Shown in pieces: positions 1 through 11,110 of a stretch of DNA of 64,000 nucleotides. Origin of the DNA: Pleurostoma richardsiae (Eukaryota; Ascomycota; Sordariomycetes; Calosphaeriales; Pleurostomataceae); contig JANBVO010000043.1 of the NCBI GenBank assembly GCA_030052745.1, positions 186,001 to 250,000 of the forward strand, written 5' to 3'. The notes under the pieces were generated by a model. That model was given only the letters and a program-made list of their open reading frames with translations. It had not been told where the DNA came from and searched no databases. Within the stretch, counting starts at the first letter, position 1. Each line of letters opens with the position of its first letter. Both the position numbers and the translations under genes were made by a program.

Positions 1-1114
1 CCATGGAAGTCGTGGTCCTTTTCTGCTCCTTTCGCCTCAAACTCTGGTTACTTCCAGAAACCATAATCCTACGGTGGGACGAAGACCGCGCGCCAGTCCC
101 GGCGAGCTAACCGTGTCTAATTATCGCCTTGTTGTCATCCCCTCCGTTCCGACCTGTGTTTTTTCGGCACAGCTTCGAATCCTCCTCTCGACCGGTTGCG
201 ACCTTTCTCTCGTTTCTCAGACTTCTCCGATAGCTCGGTTCTCGCCCCGACGGGGAAAATAAACTTCACGAACGACCCCCGCGGTCCCGTCGTCAGCTGG
301 AACTCAAATCCCCGCTCCATACCTATTCTTCGCCTGGACCCCGGCAGCCGTTGAGAAGTATTCCAGTTCAACTCCACGAACCCGCCGCCCTCTTCGCACG
401 CAACCGACACTCGCCCACGGACTGCTCGCCTACAGCGAACCCCCTAAGACTCGCAACAGGCCTTCTTCACGTCATTGAGGGACGCCCAGATTCACGACAA
501 GCAGTGCCGTGCGTGACGCTAGCCTGCAATCCAAGTGATCGTTAGAGAGGGAAGGACGGACATTACCGACACACGTTGGCCAACGAACCGTTGCCCATAC
601 CGTTCGCGTCTCCGCGCTTCAAAGTTTCTGGTGTGGGAAGGATTCTGGAAATCTCGAGGCGAGGGCATGACCGGTTTTGTATCGGGAAAACGATAAACTT
701 CGCGCTTGATCTGGGCTCGACGAATATTACCGACCTTCCACCACGTCTCCCCGCCACGGAGCATCCAACACACTCCCGTACCTCACGGACACCCAACTTC
801 TTGTGTTAGCACCCAAGGTACGACTCTGGCAGCTCAAGCCGCCAATAGATTTCTCGTCGCACACAGAGGACAGATTCTATATGGACGAAACTGGAGTGCG
901 CTAGGCAGCTTGCAGCCAGTCAACGGCTTCTTGCCTCATTGTCGAGAAATAGCCGGGCAATTCGCCTTCGCTACCACAATTCGAGGGGAACACTAAGCAC
1001 GACTGCTGCTTGCGTGTATGGTGACGGCGGGTTGATCGTTGACACCTTCAGGACGCCAGCCGCACGTCGTAGGGCCTTGATTCGCTCGATAGTAGACCTC
1101 GAGTGCCTGCGACC
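1..1114. other. Upstream region and probable long leader of MED15
   Basis: No convincing gene is seen here. The short reading frames on both strands have no recognisable family signature. The stretch is rich in C and T on the + strand, as is common for fungal promoters and 5' leaders, and it runs into the MED15 start codon. No TATA box or other site could be assigned with confidence. Confidence 0.5.
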
Positions 1115-4100
1115 ATGTCCGCAAACATACAACAGCAGATGGCTGCGGCAGGCCAGTTGATGCCGCAGCAAGGGCAGCCCGGGCGACCGAACCAAGCTCA
1201 ACTGGGCACCTTGGTGTACCGTGCTCTCATGGGAAATAGCCTTCCCATCCAGGGCTGGCAGACCGCAGTTCCTATCACGGAACGGATGGGGAAAACTTTA
1301 AATTTGTATGTGGCCAGCCGTTCCATTCACCACAAACGTTTCTCCGGGCTGTTGACCCGCCATCCGATTGCCTCTTTATCCTAGACCTGTCTAACACTCT
1401 CCTCTTCCCAACCTAGAATAACCAACATCATGCTCGCCATGCCCTCGGCAGAGTGGCAGAAAGCAGCTACCTACGGCCTCGAGTACGAAAAGGATGCCTT
1501 TCACAACTCTCCAGATAAGGTAAAGAAATTCATCCGCCTGAAACGCGGTGACAAAATCTCTAACTGTTTACTAGAACACTTACGACCAGAAGATGAATGC
1601 GAAGAACGCAGAAATGTTCAAGAAGCGTCAAGCGAACGAGCAGAATCTGCAGAGCACGCTGAGCGCCCAAGCTGCCGCGGCAGCGCAGCAGCAGCAGCAA
1701 CAGCAGCACCAACTTCTCCTGAACCAACAGAACGCCGCAATGCAAGCGCAGATGAGCCGTGGAATGAGTCAACAGGGCCAGCAAGGATTCCAGCACTTGC
1801 AGCACCCTATGCAACTCTCACAAATGCCACAGCAGCCACAGCAGATGGGCATGATGATGGGCACACCAGGAGGACAACGAATGCCTCCGAATCAGGCTCA
1901 GTTCTCCATGGGAGGTGGTCAGATGCGACCGGCTGGTGTCCCGCCGATAGACTTGGGAAATCTTTCGCCAGAGGATCGAGTCAAGGTGATGGAAGAGGCT
2001 CAGCGGATCGCCGCCAACACGCCAGACGTCCAGAAGCAACAGATCAGAATGACTATGCAGTCTAAGATGACCCCTCAGCAGGTCCATGACTTCCGGGCAC
2101 AGAATAAGGATCCGTTGACCTGGTACTTCCAGCAGCAGGCATTCATCAATCTGCAGAAGCAGGCCCGAGCGCGGTTGATGCGCCAGCAGGGTATGCCTCA
2201 AAACGGACCGATGCAGTTGCCACAGCAAGCACAACGGCCCATGAACCCAGGCATGATGGGTGGTCAAAACGCATTTGCGATGGGCGATATCATCAACGAA
2301 CAGAAAGCCGGGTACATGGCACAGGATGCTGGGCAGTTGGTGGTCCCTGCAAGCAGCGGTCCAGCACGCAATCCGACGCCGCAGATGGCAGGGATGCCGA
2401 ACATGCCCAACGGTGCCAACCAAACTCCGCGACCCCCTCAGATGCAACCAGCCTTCAACCAGCAGGCCCAGCTGAAGATGGACCAAGCCGCCGCCCAGAC
2501 ACAAGCGCAGATTAGAGCGCAAGCTGCAGCGAAGCAACTACAAGGTCAACCTGGAGGCCTCGGTGGTCCGATGCCTCCGTCTGGCAGTCCAGCAATGGCC
2601 ACACTGAACTCCGCCGTTCCCCGGCCTCCTATACCCATGGGGCAAATGGACGCCCAGCAGATGGGCCAAGCAAATCAGCGGTTCGGCCAAACCCTGGACC
2701 CGCGCTTCAATCAACCTCGGCCGCAGATTTCCATGTCTGGTAACATAAACGCCAACATCAACGCCATGCTCGCCGCCATGCCTGTCGAGCAGCGACAGAA
2801 ATTCAACGGTCTGCCACCAGAGAAATTGAACGAGCTTATGAGCAAGTGGCAAGAACAACAGCGTGCTATGCAGCTGAACAATGCAGCCCAGGCGGCTAAG
2901 AACCAGCCTCAGATGCAGGGACGACCAGGCCAGCCTACTCCGGGCCAGTTCAACCCCCAGAACCCCGGCAACCAATTTGGCATGCCCAATGGTATGCCGC
3001 AGGTGAACGGAGTCGTACCCCCCAACGTTCAGCAGGCGTTCATACAGCAGCAGATTGCTCGAGCTCGTATGACCGCAGGTCAGAACCCACAGCAGCACCA
3101 GACAATGATGGACAGCATGGATATACCACCGCCTGTTGGGCAGCTCTTCGGTGGCAATTTACCGATGGAGATAAAGAAGTGGAGAGATCTCAAGGTGTAT
3201 CTGCAGCAAAACGCGGTGCCTCCGCAAGTCAAGCAACAGCTCGCTGCCATCCAGCAAGAACAGTTCCGCCAGATCTTGGAGAAGAGAAACATGGTGGCGC
3301 AACAAGGAAATCTTCCGATGGGCGTTCCTCAGCAAGCCCCAGGCCCTATGCCCGGCCAGCCACCCAATGTGCCGCAGCAGAATATGCCGAACATTCCGCC
3401 TCACATCCTCCAGGTGACGCCGCAGGAGATACAGGCTCTCCGACAGCAGCATCCGAGATTGCAGGGCGCTTCGGACGATATGATAAGGAAGCTAGCCATA
3501 AAGATCAAGGGCGAGAACTATCTCAAGAGCGCACAAGGCAAACAGAATGCTGCGAATCAGGCCATGGCTTCTCAGCCCCAGCAGGGTTCAGCACCTCAGG
3601 CCCCAGCGCCAATGGCACAACCAGAGGTGACACCGACAGTTAAGCCCGCACCTAATCAAGCCGCGGCACAGAAGCCGCAAAACAGCGCTCCCACCGCCAA
3701 TGCGGAGATGGTCAATGCCGCCACTGGAGCCAAGAATAATCGACCTAACCAACAGAATCGTTCTGCTCCACAACCATCGCCTGCTGCTGGGCAGAAGAGT
3801 CTCAAACGACCAAGCCCCGAGGATGGCGACGCAGCGACGCAGAACAATGTTGCCATGCAGAGACAAGTATCGCAACAGGCACAGCGACCGCCGGGCCAGG
3901 GCCCAGCAATGCTCACCCAAGAACAACTCGCGCGTCTGTCCCCAGAGCAGCGAGCAAAATATGAGCAGATGCTTAAGGCTCGACAGCTTCAGATGACGCC
4001 AGAAGACGTCAACCGTTTAAAGATGCTGGCTGCAGAGGAAGAACGGAACCAGAAGCAGCATCCGGGTATCCCGATGAACCCGGCGGAGAGGAACGACATC

Positions 4101-5703
4101 CTTGAGAAGTTGCAGAGGGTTGGTGGTGAGCTCAATAAGATGGGAAGGGCGATGGGCAAGTGGTATGCCATATCTCGGGATGACAACCGCGCCAGAATCT
4201 TCTTCCGACAGGTGAGTGCTTCCTGCCAGTGCCTGCACCCTTCATCCCGTGCTGACAAACGTATAGCGTCTCCGCTTGTTTTCCCAGTTTCACGATAAAG
4301 ATAAGATGCAGAACCTCAAGGAGACATTGACCATGTCCTCTCAGGAAGTTGATCAGGTTAAGGCGATGATCGATAGTATGACTATGGAACTCGCCACCGC
4401 CTACGGGAAGCAGACTCGGCTCCCGCAGAACAACGTCCAGGGGCAAGGGCATCCTGCAGGACAGAACGGGCCTGCTGTGGCGCAGGCGCCTCAGCCTGCA
4501 CCTCTGAGTGAGGCAAATCTGGTGAAGAACACCCAGGCTCTCAACAAGATGCATCAGCGGACAGCCTCTAAGGGCGGTCAACCGCCAGCGGCTCCTACGT
4601 CGGCCGAGCCGCCGTTCTCCTTTGGCGCTGCGTCTCCTCATGGACAGCCCGCTTACATGGGCAAGCCAGCTGTTCGGCAGGAAGATCTGCATCTTCCTCC
4701 CCAGCGGAAGAAGATTAAGACCGGACAACAACAGACTCCTTCGCCCGCAATTTCCGCCGCGGCTGCACCACACGGCAAGCAGCCTTCTCCGGAGATGAAG
4801 AGGCAGATGGCCCAGGAACAGAAGGGGCCAGCCCGACCATCATTCAGCTGTCCTGACCCAGATTGTGCTATGGCCACGAATGGCTTCCCCACAGAAGAAG
4901 CCTTGAAAGCACATATTGATGATGAGCACGTCAAGCCGTCGCAGGATCCTGTCAAGTACGTCCAAGACAGTCTAGCCGCATCGTTGGGCTTGGATGCCCA
5001 GGGACACACGAAGTCGACCCAGTCTTCAAGTCAGCCCATGGCTGGCACGGTGTCCAAGCAAGGACAGGCCCTTGCTAGCAAGCTGGAGTCCGGCACTACT
5101 CCTATGTCACGCACGGCATCCCTGAAGGGGCAAGCTACCGCTAACGGAAGCAAGCTGGCCGCTGACAGTGCCAAATCTACACCCGGAGCTATGGCAGCTT
5201 CCAAGGCTGGCAATACACCAAAGTTTGCGCTTGTGGATAACACTTCGACTCCTGCGCGGACTGAACCCGAGATGGCTGCGGCTATGCCGGTTGTCCCTGA
5301 TCCATGGGCCGACTCCACTATTGATCCCCAGAGTCTGCTGGCGTCATTTGGGCCCTTCGACGCAGCCGCAGGAGGAGTCATAGCCGACATGAGCATATAT
5401 CGGTCTCTGACACCCAACGATACTCCTGAGTCGAGCAAAGACAGCGGCTCTTCTGAACCCAACAGCGATATCTCGGAAGGCGCCAACCTTGACATAGACC
5501 TGAGCTTGAACTGGACACCCATGGATCCTCTGCTGATCGATATGGACAGCTTCAACATGGAAGGTGGCTTGGCTGACGCGGGCATGACGGACCTGATGAT
5601 GAACGACACATTGATGCAAGGCATCACGTGGGATGAGATATCCACGGACTTCAACAAACCCTTCACGCTTGACCCGTCCCTGTACTCGATGGACACGGTC
5701 TAA
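1115..5703 (+). CDS. MED15: Mediator complex subunit 15 (Gal11/MED15-like)
   Basis: This encodes a Mediator tail subunit, which takes activation signals to RNA polymerase II in the nucleus. Proposed exons are 1115-1305, 1417-1519, 1575-4211 and 4267-5703, giving about 1455 residues. Residues 1-115 look like a KIX domain (ITNIMLAMPSAEWQKAATYG is part of it). The middle is very rich in Gln, Met, Pro and Asn, with a poly-Ala then seven-Gln run near residue 135. The C-terminal third holds a C2H2-like motif (CPDPDC, then H-x4-H near 4848-4930) and an acidic tail that could be an activation domain. The third exon could instead begin at 1590, which would drop five residues; the 1575 start continues the KIX helix better. 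The length and composition fit fungal MED15. The family call rests on the KIX region and the Gln-rich architecture. Confidence 0.85.
1686..1706 (+). repeat. CAG/CAA run coding for polyglutamine
   Basis: Seven glutamine codons in a row (six CAG, one CAA) follow five alanine codons inside MED15. The near-pure CAG makes the tract a likely length-variable microsatellite. Confidence 0.8.
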
Positions 5704-6156
5704 CAGACTTGGCGAGAAAGCAATTTCAGCTCGGTCTCATGGGCTATGATCCTTGTGGCGATACCTTGGCGCCAGGATCTTTTTTTCCGGGAATTTATGT
5801 CTCCAAAGTTGACAGGGGCTGACGAGGCAAGCGGATGGTGGTCGGATTGGACTCTTGATGAGGGGCCTGGTTAGGAAAGGTTTAATGTGATCAGGACGGA
5901 AAAAAGCACGACGACAGGCGTTTTGAGGCTTTCGCAGTTGGTTTCCCGCGGTTGCTTTGCTTTTTGCCTTTCCCCCTGGCTGCTTTCCCTGCGACCGTCT
6001 AGCCATCGGTTTGATTTTTGGGAGGATTGGCCCGGTCTGAGCAGGCACGCTTTTCGGTTTTAGATACCACCTTGATGTCTGTCTTTTTGACGACAGGAGG
6101 GAATGTGTACTTGGAAGGACGGTCCATATGGAGGGCTGTTGCATGGAGCCCGGATT

Positions 6157-6162
6157 ACGCGT
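6157..6162. promoter_or_regulatory. ACGCGT box, distal
   Basis: A full MluI cell-cycle box (ACGCGT), the known site of MBF-type G1/S factors, lies about 1.1 kb upstream of the Whi5-like start. It may be chance at this distance. Confidence 0.25.
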
Positions 6163-6760
6163 CTCAGGGATGCATTTTCTGGGCACGAACGTAACGGGAA
6201 CGATACCCCAGTTAAGCTTTACTGGTCACTTTTGGCAGCGAATGATGATGATACACCTATTCAGGATGTTTTCGAGATCCGGCCTCTCTATATGTTTACG
6301 CTTGTGTGTGTCTCTTCTTGGTGTTTTCCATCTACCTACCTAGGTGGTCTGCTGTGCATGCAGCCAGGGCATGTCTGCACTGTTGAACAAGTGGTGGTCG
6401 TGACGAAGGACCACACAATCTAGGTACCTACATAGTAGGTGGTAGGTAAGGTATTCCCGACTTATGCATGGAGATCTACAAAAGCAACGGGAATCTGTAT
6501 GGCTTCCCGTACCTGCATTCCAGTGGCGGCGGAACAGTGCGGGGTCCAACGCGGGTAGCAGGAGCTAAACTTTTAGGCGCTTTTTAACGTGTCGGGCGCT
6601 AGAGAACTTCTAGTGTACGGAGTTACTGTACCTAAGTTACCGCGAGTGAGCTAGCCGTGATGCAGTACTTAGTGTACCTGCAGCAGACAACAATTGAACA
6701 TGAAGATGGTTGAACAGAGATGATTCTTCATGCGTGGTTGCTCCAATGCTATCTATCTTG

Positions 6761-7214
6761 ACGCGTTCATTTCGGATATTAGGGCAGAGAGAGCAGGCGT
6801 CCCTCAGACAATGGGTCAACACGTCTCTCTGGTGTTCCTGTGCAGGGGCGCATCCGCGTTCGCAGATTGTCCCCACCGCCCTATACCGCGATAGGCAAAT
6901 AAGTAAATATACGGGGTCGTCCCTTCCAATTTCGACGCTCCGCTGCTAGAGTAACTTAACTTATGTACCTGGGCAGGTACTCCGTACATTTCGTAGACGC
7001 GACTCGGTTGAGGCGTGCTGCGTGCTCTCTCTCCTCCACGCCACAGCCACACGACACACATAACAACGCGAACCGATTGATATTTCAGGGTTTCCTCCTC
7101 CTGGCAATCTTTACTGCCCTCGAAATCTCGAGTCTCTTCTGTCTGTTCTGAATCAATTGCTCCCTGCACACGACACTGCACGACAAGACCCGTGATATCC
7201 TCTGCATAGACGCG
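6761..7214. promoter_or_regulatory. Cluster of ACGCG boxes upstream of the Whi5-like gene
   Basis: Four ACGCG cores were counted by eye: ACGCGT at 6761-6766, ACGCG at 6997-7001, ACGCGAA at 7066-7072 and ACGCG at 7210-7214. All lie within about 540 bp of the start codon. In yeasts this is the binding core of MBF (Mbp1/Swi6-type) factors. The gene downstream encodes a protein of the Whi5/Nrm1 class, which binds those same factors, so feedback control is plausible. Binding is inferred only. Confidence 0.4.
6965..6980. repeat. Short perfect inverted repeat
   Basis: GTACCTGGGCAGGTAC has 7-base arms around a 2-base centre. It is one of the scattered AGGTAC/GTACCT motifs of the intergenic DNA in this window. 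Function unknown. Confidence 0.6.
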
Positions 7215-7298
7215 CCCTTCCAGCATCGCCAGCTTGCCGGACAGCCCCATCGTGCTTTACTTTTCTTCTCGGCCACGAGAACCTCACCAGAACTCGCA

Positions 7299-8449
7299 AT
7301 GGAAGTATCTCCCAGCAAGAGACGCGCCCTCGCCCCACTCAGCGTGAACGCGCCGTCCCCAAACTCGAAAGCCCACCTCAAGCAGGGCAAGCAGCCAACA
7401 GCCTCGCCGTTGAAGCTGCACCGCGACGTGCGACCTCTGTTTGCTGCTGAGGTCTCGTCCGATCCCAAGAAAAGGACGCTGGCACCTGCCGGAAATGACC
7501 TCCAGCCGGCCAAGAAGCCGCGTCTTGAGGAGCCCGCGTCGGCGCTCAGACGCAGCATGGCCGAGGCCAATCTGACCGTGGTTGAGGACTGTGAGGAGGT
7601 ATGGCGGCCCTAACCTTATGTCTTGAGCACAAGAAAGCCGAACCCTACCTTCTTCCAGGTACTGACTCTTATTGTAGGTTAGCCCAGACAATTCCCAGAC
7701 AGCACGACAGCAATCCGCATCCCCAGACGCGTCTTCGATATTCGATTCTTCTGGCCTTGACTCCACGCTCGACACGTCTCAAGCTACGGCAGTAACCGAG
7801 CCGGACATGGAAGGAGCGGACGTATTCTCTCTCGCCTCTCTGCCTCCCCTGCAGCCACGCCGGATACCGACGCGCGAAGAGTCGCGACAGGTACGCACAG
7901 CCCACGAAGCCCCCTCAACTTAGACGCGTTTTCACTGACAAGACTTGCTTGCAGAAAGCAGAAATAATCAAGCTCCGGCTGACCCTTGCCAGCTACAAAC
8001 TCCGGACAGGACAGGCCGACGTGCCTCTTGAGCAGCTCCAGATGCGGCCGTATCCCAGCGCTGGTCGCCGCGTCGCGGTCCCTATAGCTGGGACGCACAT
8101 GGTGCAGCCGCCGTCGTCTGCATCGCACTCAGAGTCGCAGATAACGACACTATCATCCCAGATCACAGCTGCTGCCGCGAGCGGCGAGCAAGAGAGGCTG
8201 GCCGAAACTGATGGTGACAAGAATATGGACAAGGTGCACGCTGCGGAGGAGGACAGTGAGGGGGAAGATGTTGATGGCCGTCCTGATCCATCCATTGTGT
8301 CGCCGGAAAAGCAGCTTCTGCCGAGAATGCCGTCGTCTGCTGCTTACACGCCGCAACGGAGACGGATCGAGGCTGCCGATGAGAGGCTGACGAGCAGCGC
8401 CCTGCGGGGTGGCGCGGCCAGCGGGCTGCTGAGTCTGTCTCGGAGCTAG
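7299..8449 (+). CDS. Whi5/Nrm1-like G1/S transcriptional repressor
   Basis: This is likely a nuclear co-repressor of SBF/MBF-type G1/S transcription factors. Exons are 7299-7598, 7678-7890 and 7955-8449, all in phase 0, giving 335 residues. The diagnostic stretch is at residues about 172-198, opening exon 3 (KAEIIKLRLTLASYKLRTGQ, then ADVPLEQL). It matches the short conserved Whi5/Nrm1 segment that contacts the transcription factor. The rest is low-complexity and rich in Ser, Pro and Ala. Several SP sites are present, two of them full CDK consensus (SPSK at the N-terminus and SPLK near residue 39), as expected for a CDK-inactivated repressor. The sequence cannot tell Whi5 from Nrm1 function, so no symbol is given. 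Yeast members are of similar length. ACGCG boxes upstream hint at cell-cycle control. Confidence 0.75.
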
Positions 8450-9823
8450 GATCGATGACCTCTCTGGTTATTCTTGGGATGCCGGTCTGTCTCTCGTCGT
8501 GTTGTGGACAGATACAGCAAGCTGCATGGATCCAAGCTGGCTTTTTCTGGGGTAGTTGCTTTTTCTGGAGTATGGCTTGTAGGCACCTCCTGGCCTTTGT
8601 TAAACGAAAGGAGAGGCGGGAAGATAAAATAGCTCAGACCCGAGGGTTGGCTCCGCATTAGATATCGGCGAAGGAAAAAGAAGCTGTTTTGCTGACGATG
8701 CATCAACTGGCACGCGTGGGCCACTCACCAATCTTCGTCCCATGTGGACAAGACGAAGTGATCCTATCTTATCCCCCCTTCGGCGTCGCCCTTGTCACCA
8801 TCACAAAGCGACCCAGAAATTCCTTTTCCATCGGGCGAATACAAAATCGTGGGCAGACAACTTGCCCCTCCCTAACGAAAAAGCCGAGTAATTGGGCTGA
8901 AAGCTGACGCGAGACCCCCAACCATCTCACGCACGGCGACAAGTTCCTCTTTGGTGCAGGCAGCCCGCGGGCTGCAAGGTTGCATGGATGACGGCCAGGC
9001 CCATGGGGGGGCCCTGGGGGGAAGCGCGACATCCCGCAATCCTTCCTCTCCCACGTGGCGGGACGCCGCAGGGGAACTCGGTCCCCACAAATGCAGGGGC
9101 TCCTCCGGTCCGGGGCCCCGGATTTTTTTTTCTCTCTATCTTTGGTCCAGATGCGACTTGTGGTCGACGGGTTTCGCGGCTTTTTTTTCAGGTCTCAACA
9201 CGTCCCCTTGTCCCTCGTTAGCAATGCGCGAGGAGAGGAAGTGAGTTCCCACGACGCAAATGGACCGCCTGGGAGGAGAACGCATTCCCGAGGCTCCCCT
9301 TTGATATCTTGGAAATGCATGGCGGGCAAAAGGCTTCGAGAAGGCTACGACAGGCTGCGGTGCTGGCGATCATGAGTGTGATCCGCGGATCCGTCCATGT
9401 GTGTACGGGAGGCCCAAGAGTGGCATCATATCCTGGAGCTGCCACACAAGTATCTGGCCGGCTACAGGGCGAATACATTACGTAACTGTGGCCGATCTCA
9501 TGCTGTTGTATGAGAGCATACCGAATTAATCGAGACAGTTCACATATATGAGCCAGGCCTATGAATAACTGTAATAATCTGTCTTGTCGACACCACTTCA
9601 CACGAAGTGTCTATACAGCCAACCCTTCACAACGGTCTAGAATTCTTATGGACACACAGCAGCATAAAGTTGATATAATCTTCAAGGACATAAAGGACCC
9701 AAGTTAGAGGCCATACTAATAGGTTCATTGTCGGCATTCTGGGCACTCGATTTTAAGCTTCGCTTTTCTGATGTCCCAGAGCACCTGGAACCATACTAAT
9801 CTGTGGTCTTTATAATTGTTAGA
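8450..9823. other. Intergenic region, convergent gene ends
   Basis: This lies between the 3' end of the Whi5-like gene and the 3' end of the minus-strand zinc-knuckle gene. It contains T runs at about 9123-9131 and 9180-9188 and G runs near 9004-9020. No reading frame here looks like a conserved protein. I see no gene. Confidence 0.5.
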
Positions 9824-11110
9824 TCAGTCTTCTGTAGCATGTACTTCGTAGGCTGTTCGCATTGAAATAATCACCATGGTAGGATTCAGGAAAGGACACT
9901 CACTTGGGTTCCGAATGCACTGGACGTAGAGCCCATTGTTCACCACGCGCTTCCACTGACACTTGTGTGGTCGCTCTTCAATCCCACAGTCGCTGCAATG
10001 CTTGTCGCATCTCAGATAAGGGCAGCCTGCGGCAAGGCACTGCTTGTCGGGACAGTCCTGGCCGAGGTGCCGCTGTCTGCATCGGCAGTCTCGATAGCAG
10101 TCCACACCTTTGTGCTCTCTTGACCCACACAGGCAGCACATATGCACACACTTCCAAGGGTTTGTGTGCGGTTCGAGGCCGGAGAGACGGCAGAACCTGC
10201 AGTCTTTGTCGCAATTGTGGCACGGATGCCGTGGGTATGGCGAACACCAACACTGGGTCTTTTCCTGCGGGCACGGGCCTTGATAGCTGTGATCTTTGCC
10301 ACACGACCGGCAAGGGGATCTGCAGAGTATATCCTCGTGATTACCGCCGCAGTTATTACAGCATCGTACTCCTTTTCCACGGATTGGTTCTTTCCGTTTG
10401 CGGCCAGGCCCTTGGACGTCTGGGGCTAGAGAGAAGGCCAGAGGTACACTGTACAGGTCCGAGTGAGCTGTTTCTTCTTCTCCTCCGCTGCCACTTCCTA
10501 ATATGAGAGCTGCACTGTTGGTGGTTGTCGGTGGTGTGCTTTCGCGCATCTGCTCAGACCCCAGGTCGCCGCTCTCTTGGCTTTCTGCCGGCTGTTCCTT
10601 GTTATACTCATCCAGAAGACCGAGACATAAGTCATGGTACATGGAAGCAATCTCCTTTGCATAATCTGTGTCGAAGAGTTCAAGGTTGAAGGCCTCGGGA
10701 TTAGCCAGTCTTATCGATCGAGGCGAATGGCTTATGACGGTGTCCTTGAAGTGATCGATCGACTTCGCAACAGCCATCTGTGCGCCCTGCAGATCCAGCA
10801 TCGCGGCAGCTTTGACAATGTCCTGAATTGGTATCTCGGCTGCTATGTGGTCTCCATAGTGGTGGAGGTTGAGCGAGAAGATGGAGCAAGGGAAGAATAT
10901 GCGGGTAGCGTCGTCCCCAATGGCTTGACGCCCAGCAAGGGACAGCCCGCAGGACGTGGAAGTGGAGGTTCGACGTCGTTTTTGAGGCCGAGAAGTAGAG
11001 CCTGGACCAAAGGTAAGGCTCAGAGACGGAGTAGAAAGGCTGAGCCCCATGATGAAGGTCTTGGTTGGCTGCCGGTATGCCCGAGGTGTGCGTATGTGAT
11101 AGTATGACAA
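9824..11110 (-). CDS. Cysteine-rich protein with tandem zinc-knuckle-like motifs, unknown function
   Basis: I do not recognise this protein. The single reading frame codes for 428 residues; the Met at residue 21 (start 11050) is an equally good start. The N-terminal 240 residues have no identified domain and include a basic patch (RPQKRRR) that could be a nuclear signal. Residues about 250-400 hold some 28 cysteines in repeated units: CNNCGGNHEDILC, CRSCGKDHSYQGPC, CHNCDKDCRFC, CCLCGSREHKGVDC, CRCRQRHLGQDC and CSDCGIEERPHKC. These resemble divergent CCHC zinc knuckles (C-x2-C-x3/4-H-x4/5-C), as in single-stranded nucleic-acid binders of the CNBP/Gis2 type, but with irregular spacing. Nucleic-acid binding is an inference. 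A possible 51-base in-frame intron lies near the 3' end (9853-9903). The gene is divergent from the small Cys-rich gene at 11880. Confidence 0.7.
   Translation of the reverse strand: MSYYHIRTPRAYRQPTKTFIMGLSLSTPSLSLTFGPGSTSRPQKRRRTSTSTSCGLSLAGRQAIGDDATRIFFPCSIFSLNLHHYGDHIAAEIPIQDIVKAAAMLDLQGAQMAVAKSIDHFKDTVISHSPRSIRLANPEAFNLELFDTDYAKEIASMYHDLCLGLLDEYNKEQPAESQESGDLGSEQMRESTPPTTTNSAALILGSGSGGEEETAHSDLYSVPLAFSLAPDVQGPGRKRKEPIRGKGVRCCNNCGGNHEDILCRSPCRSCGKDHSYQGPCPQEKTQCWCSPYPRHPCHNCDKDCRFCRLSGLEPHTNPWKCVHMCCLCGSREHKGVDCYRDCRCRQRHLGQDCPDKQCLAAGCPYLRCDKHCSDCGIEERPHKCQWKRVVNNGLYVQCIRNPSECPFLNPTMVIISMRTAYEVHATED

Larger units (their letters stand above)
5704..7298. other. Intergenic region, MED15 3' side and Whi5-like promoter
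   Basis: No gene is supported. The 5' part is the T-rich 3' flank of MED15. The rest holds several copies of TAGGTACCTA-like and TACGGAGT-like short motifs (6333-6346, 6421-6450, 6615-6623, 6965-6987) and several ACGCG boxes (listed separately). C/T-rich DNA precedes the start codon at 7299. Confidence 0.6.

Noticed and set aside
1430-2065. 211-codon frame in another register at the start of MED15
   Set aside because: It begins as MED15 exon 2 and then runs through an intron into the wrong frame of the polyglutamine exon.
8450-9823. Possible relic mobile element in the 1.4-kb gap
   Set aside because: No terminal repeats, target duplications, transposase or reverse-transcriptase signatures were seen, and base composition is not shifted as in RIP-mutated repeats.
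10142-10175. GGTTCGAGG resembling a tRNA B box
   Set aside because: It lies within the zinc-knuckle coding region; no matching A box or cloverleaf could be built.
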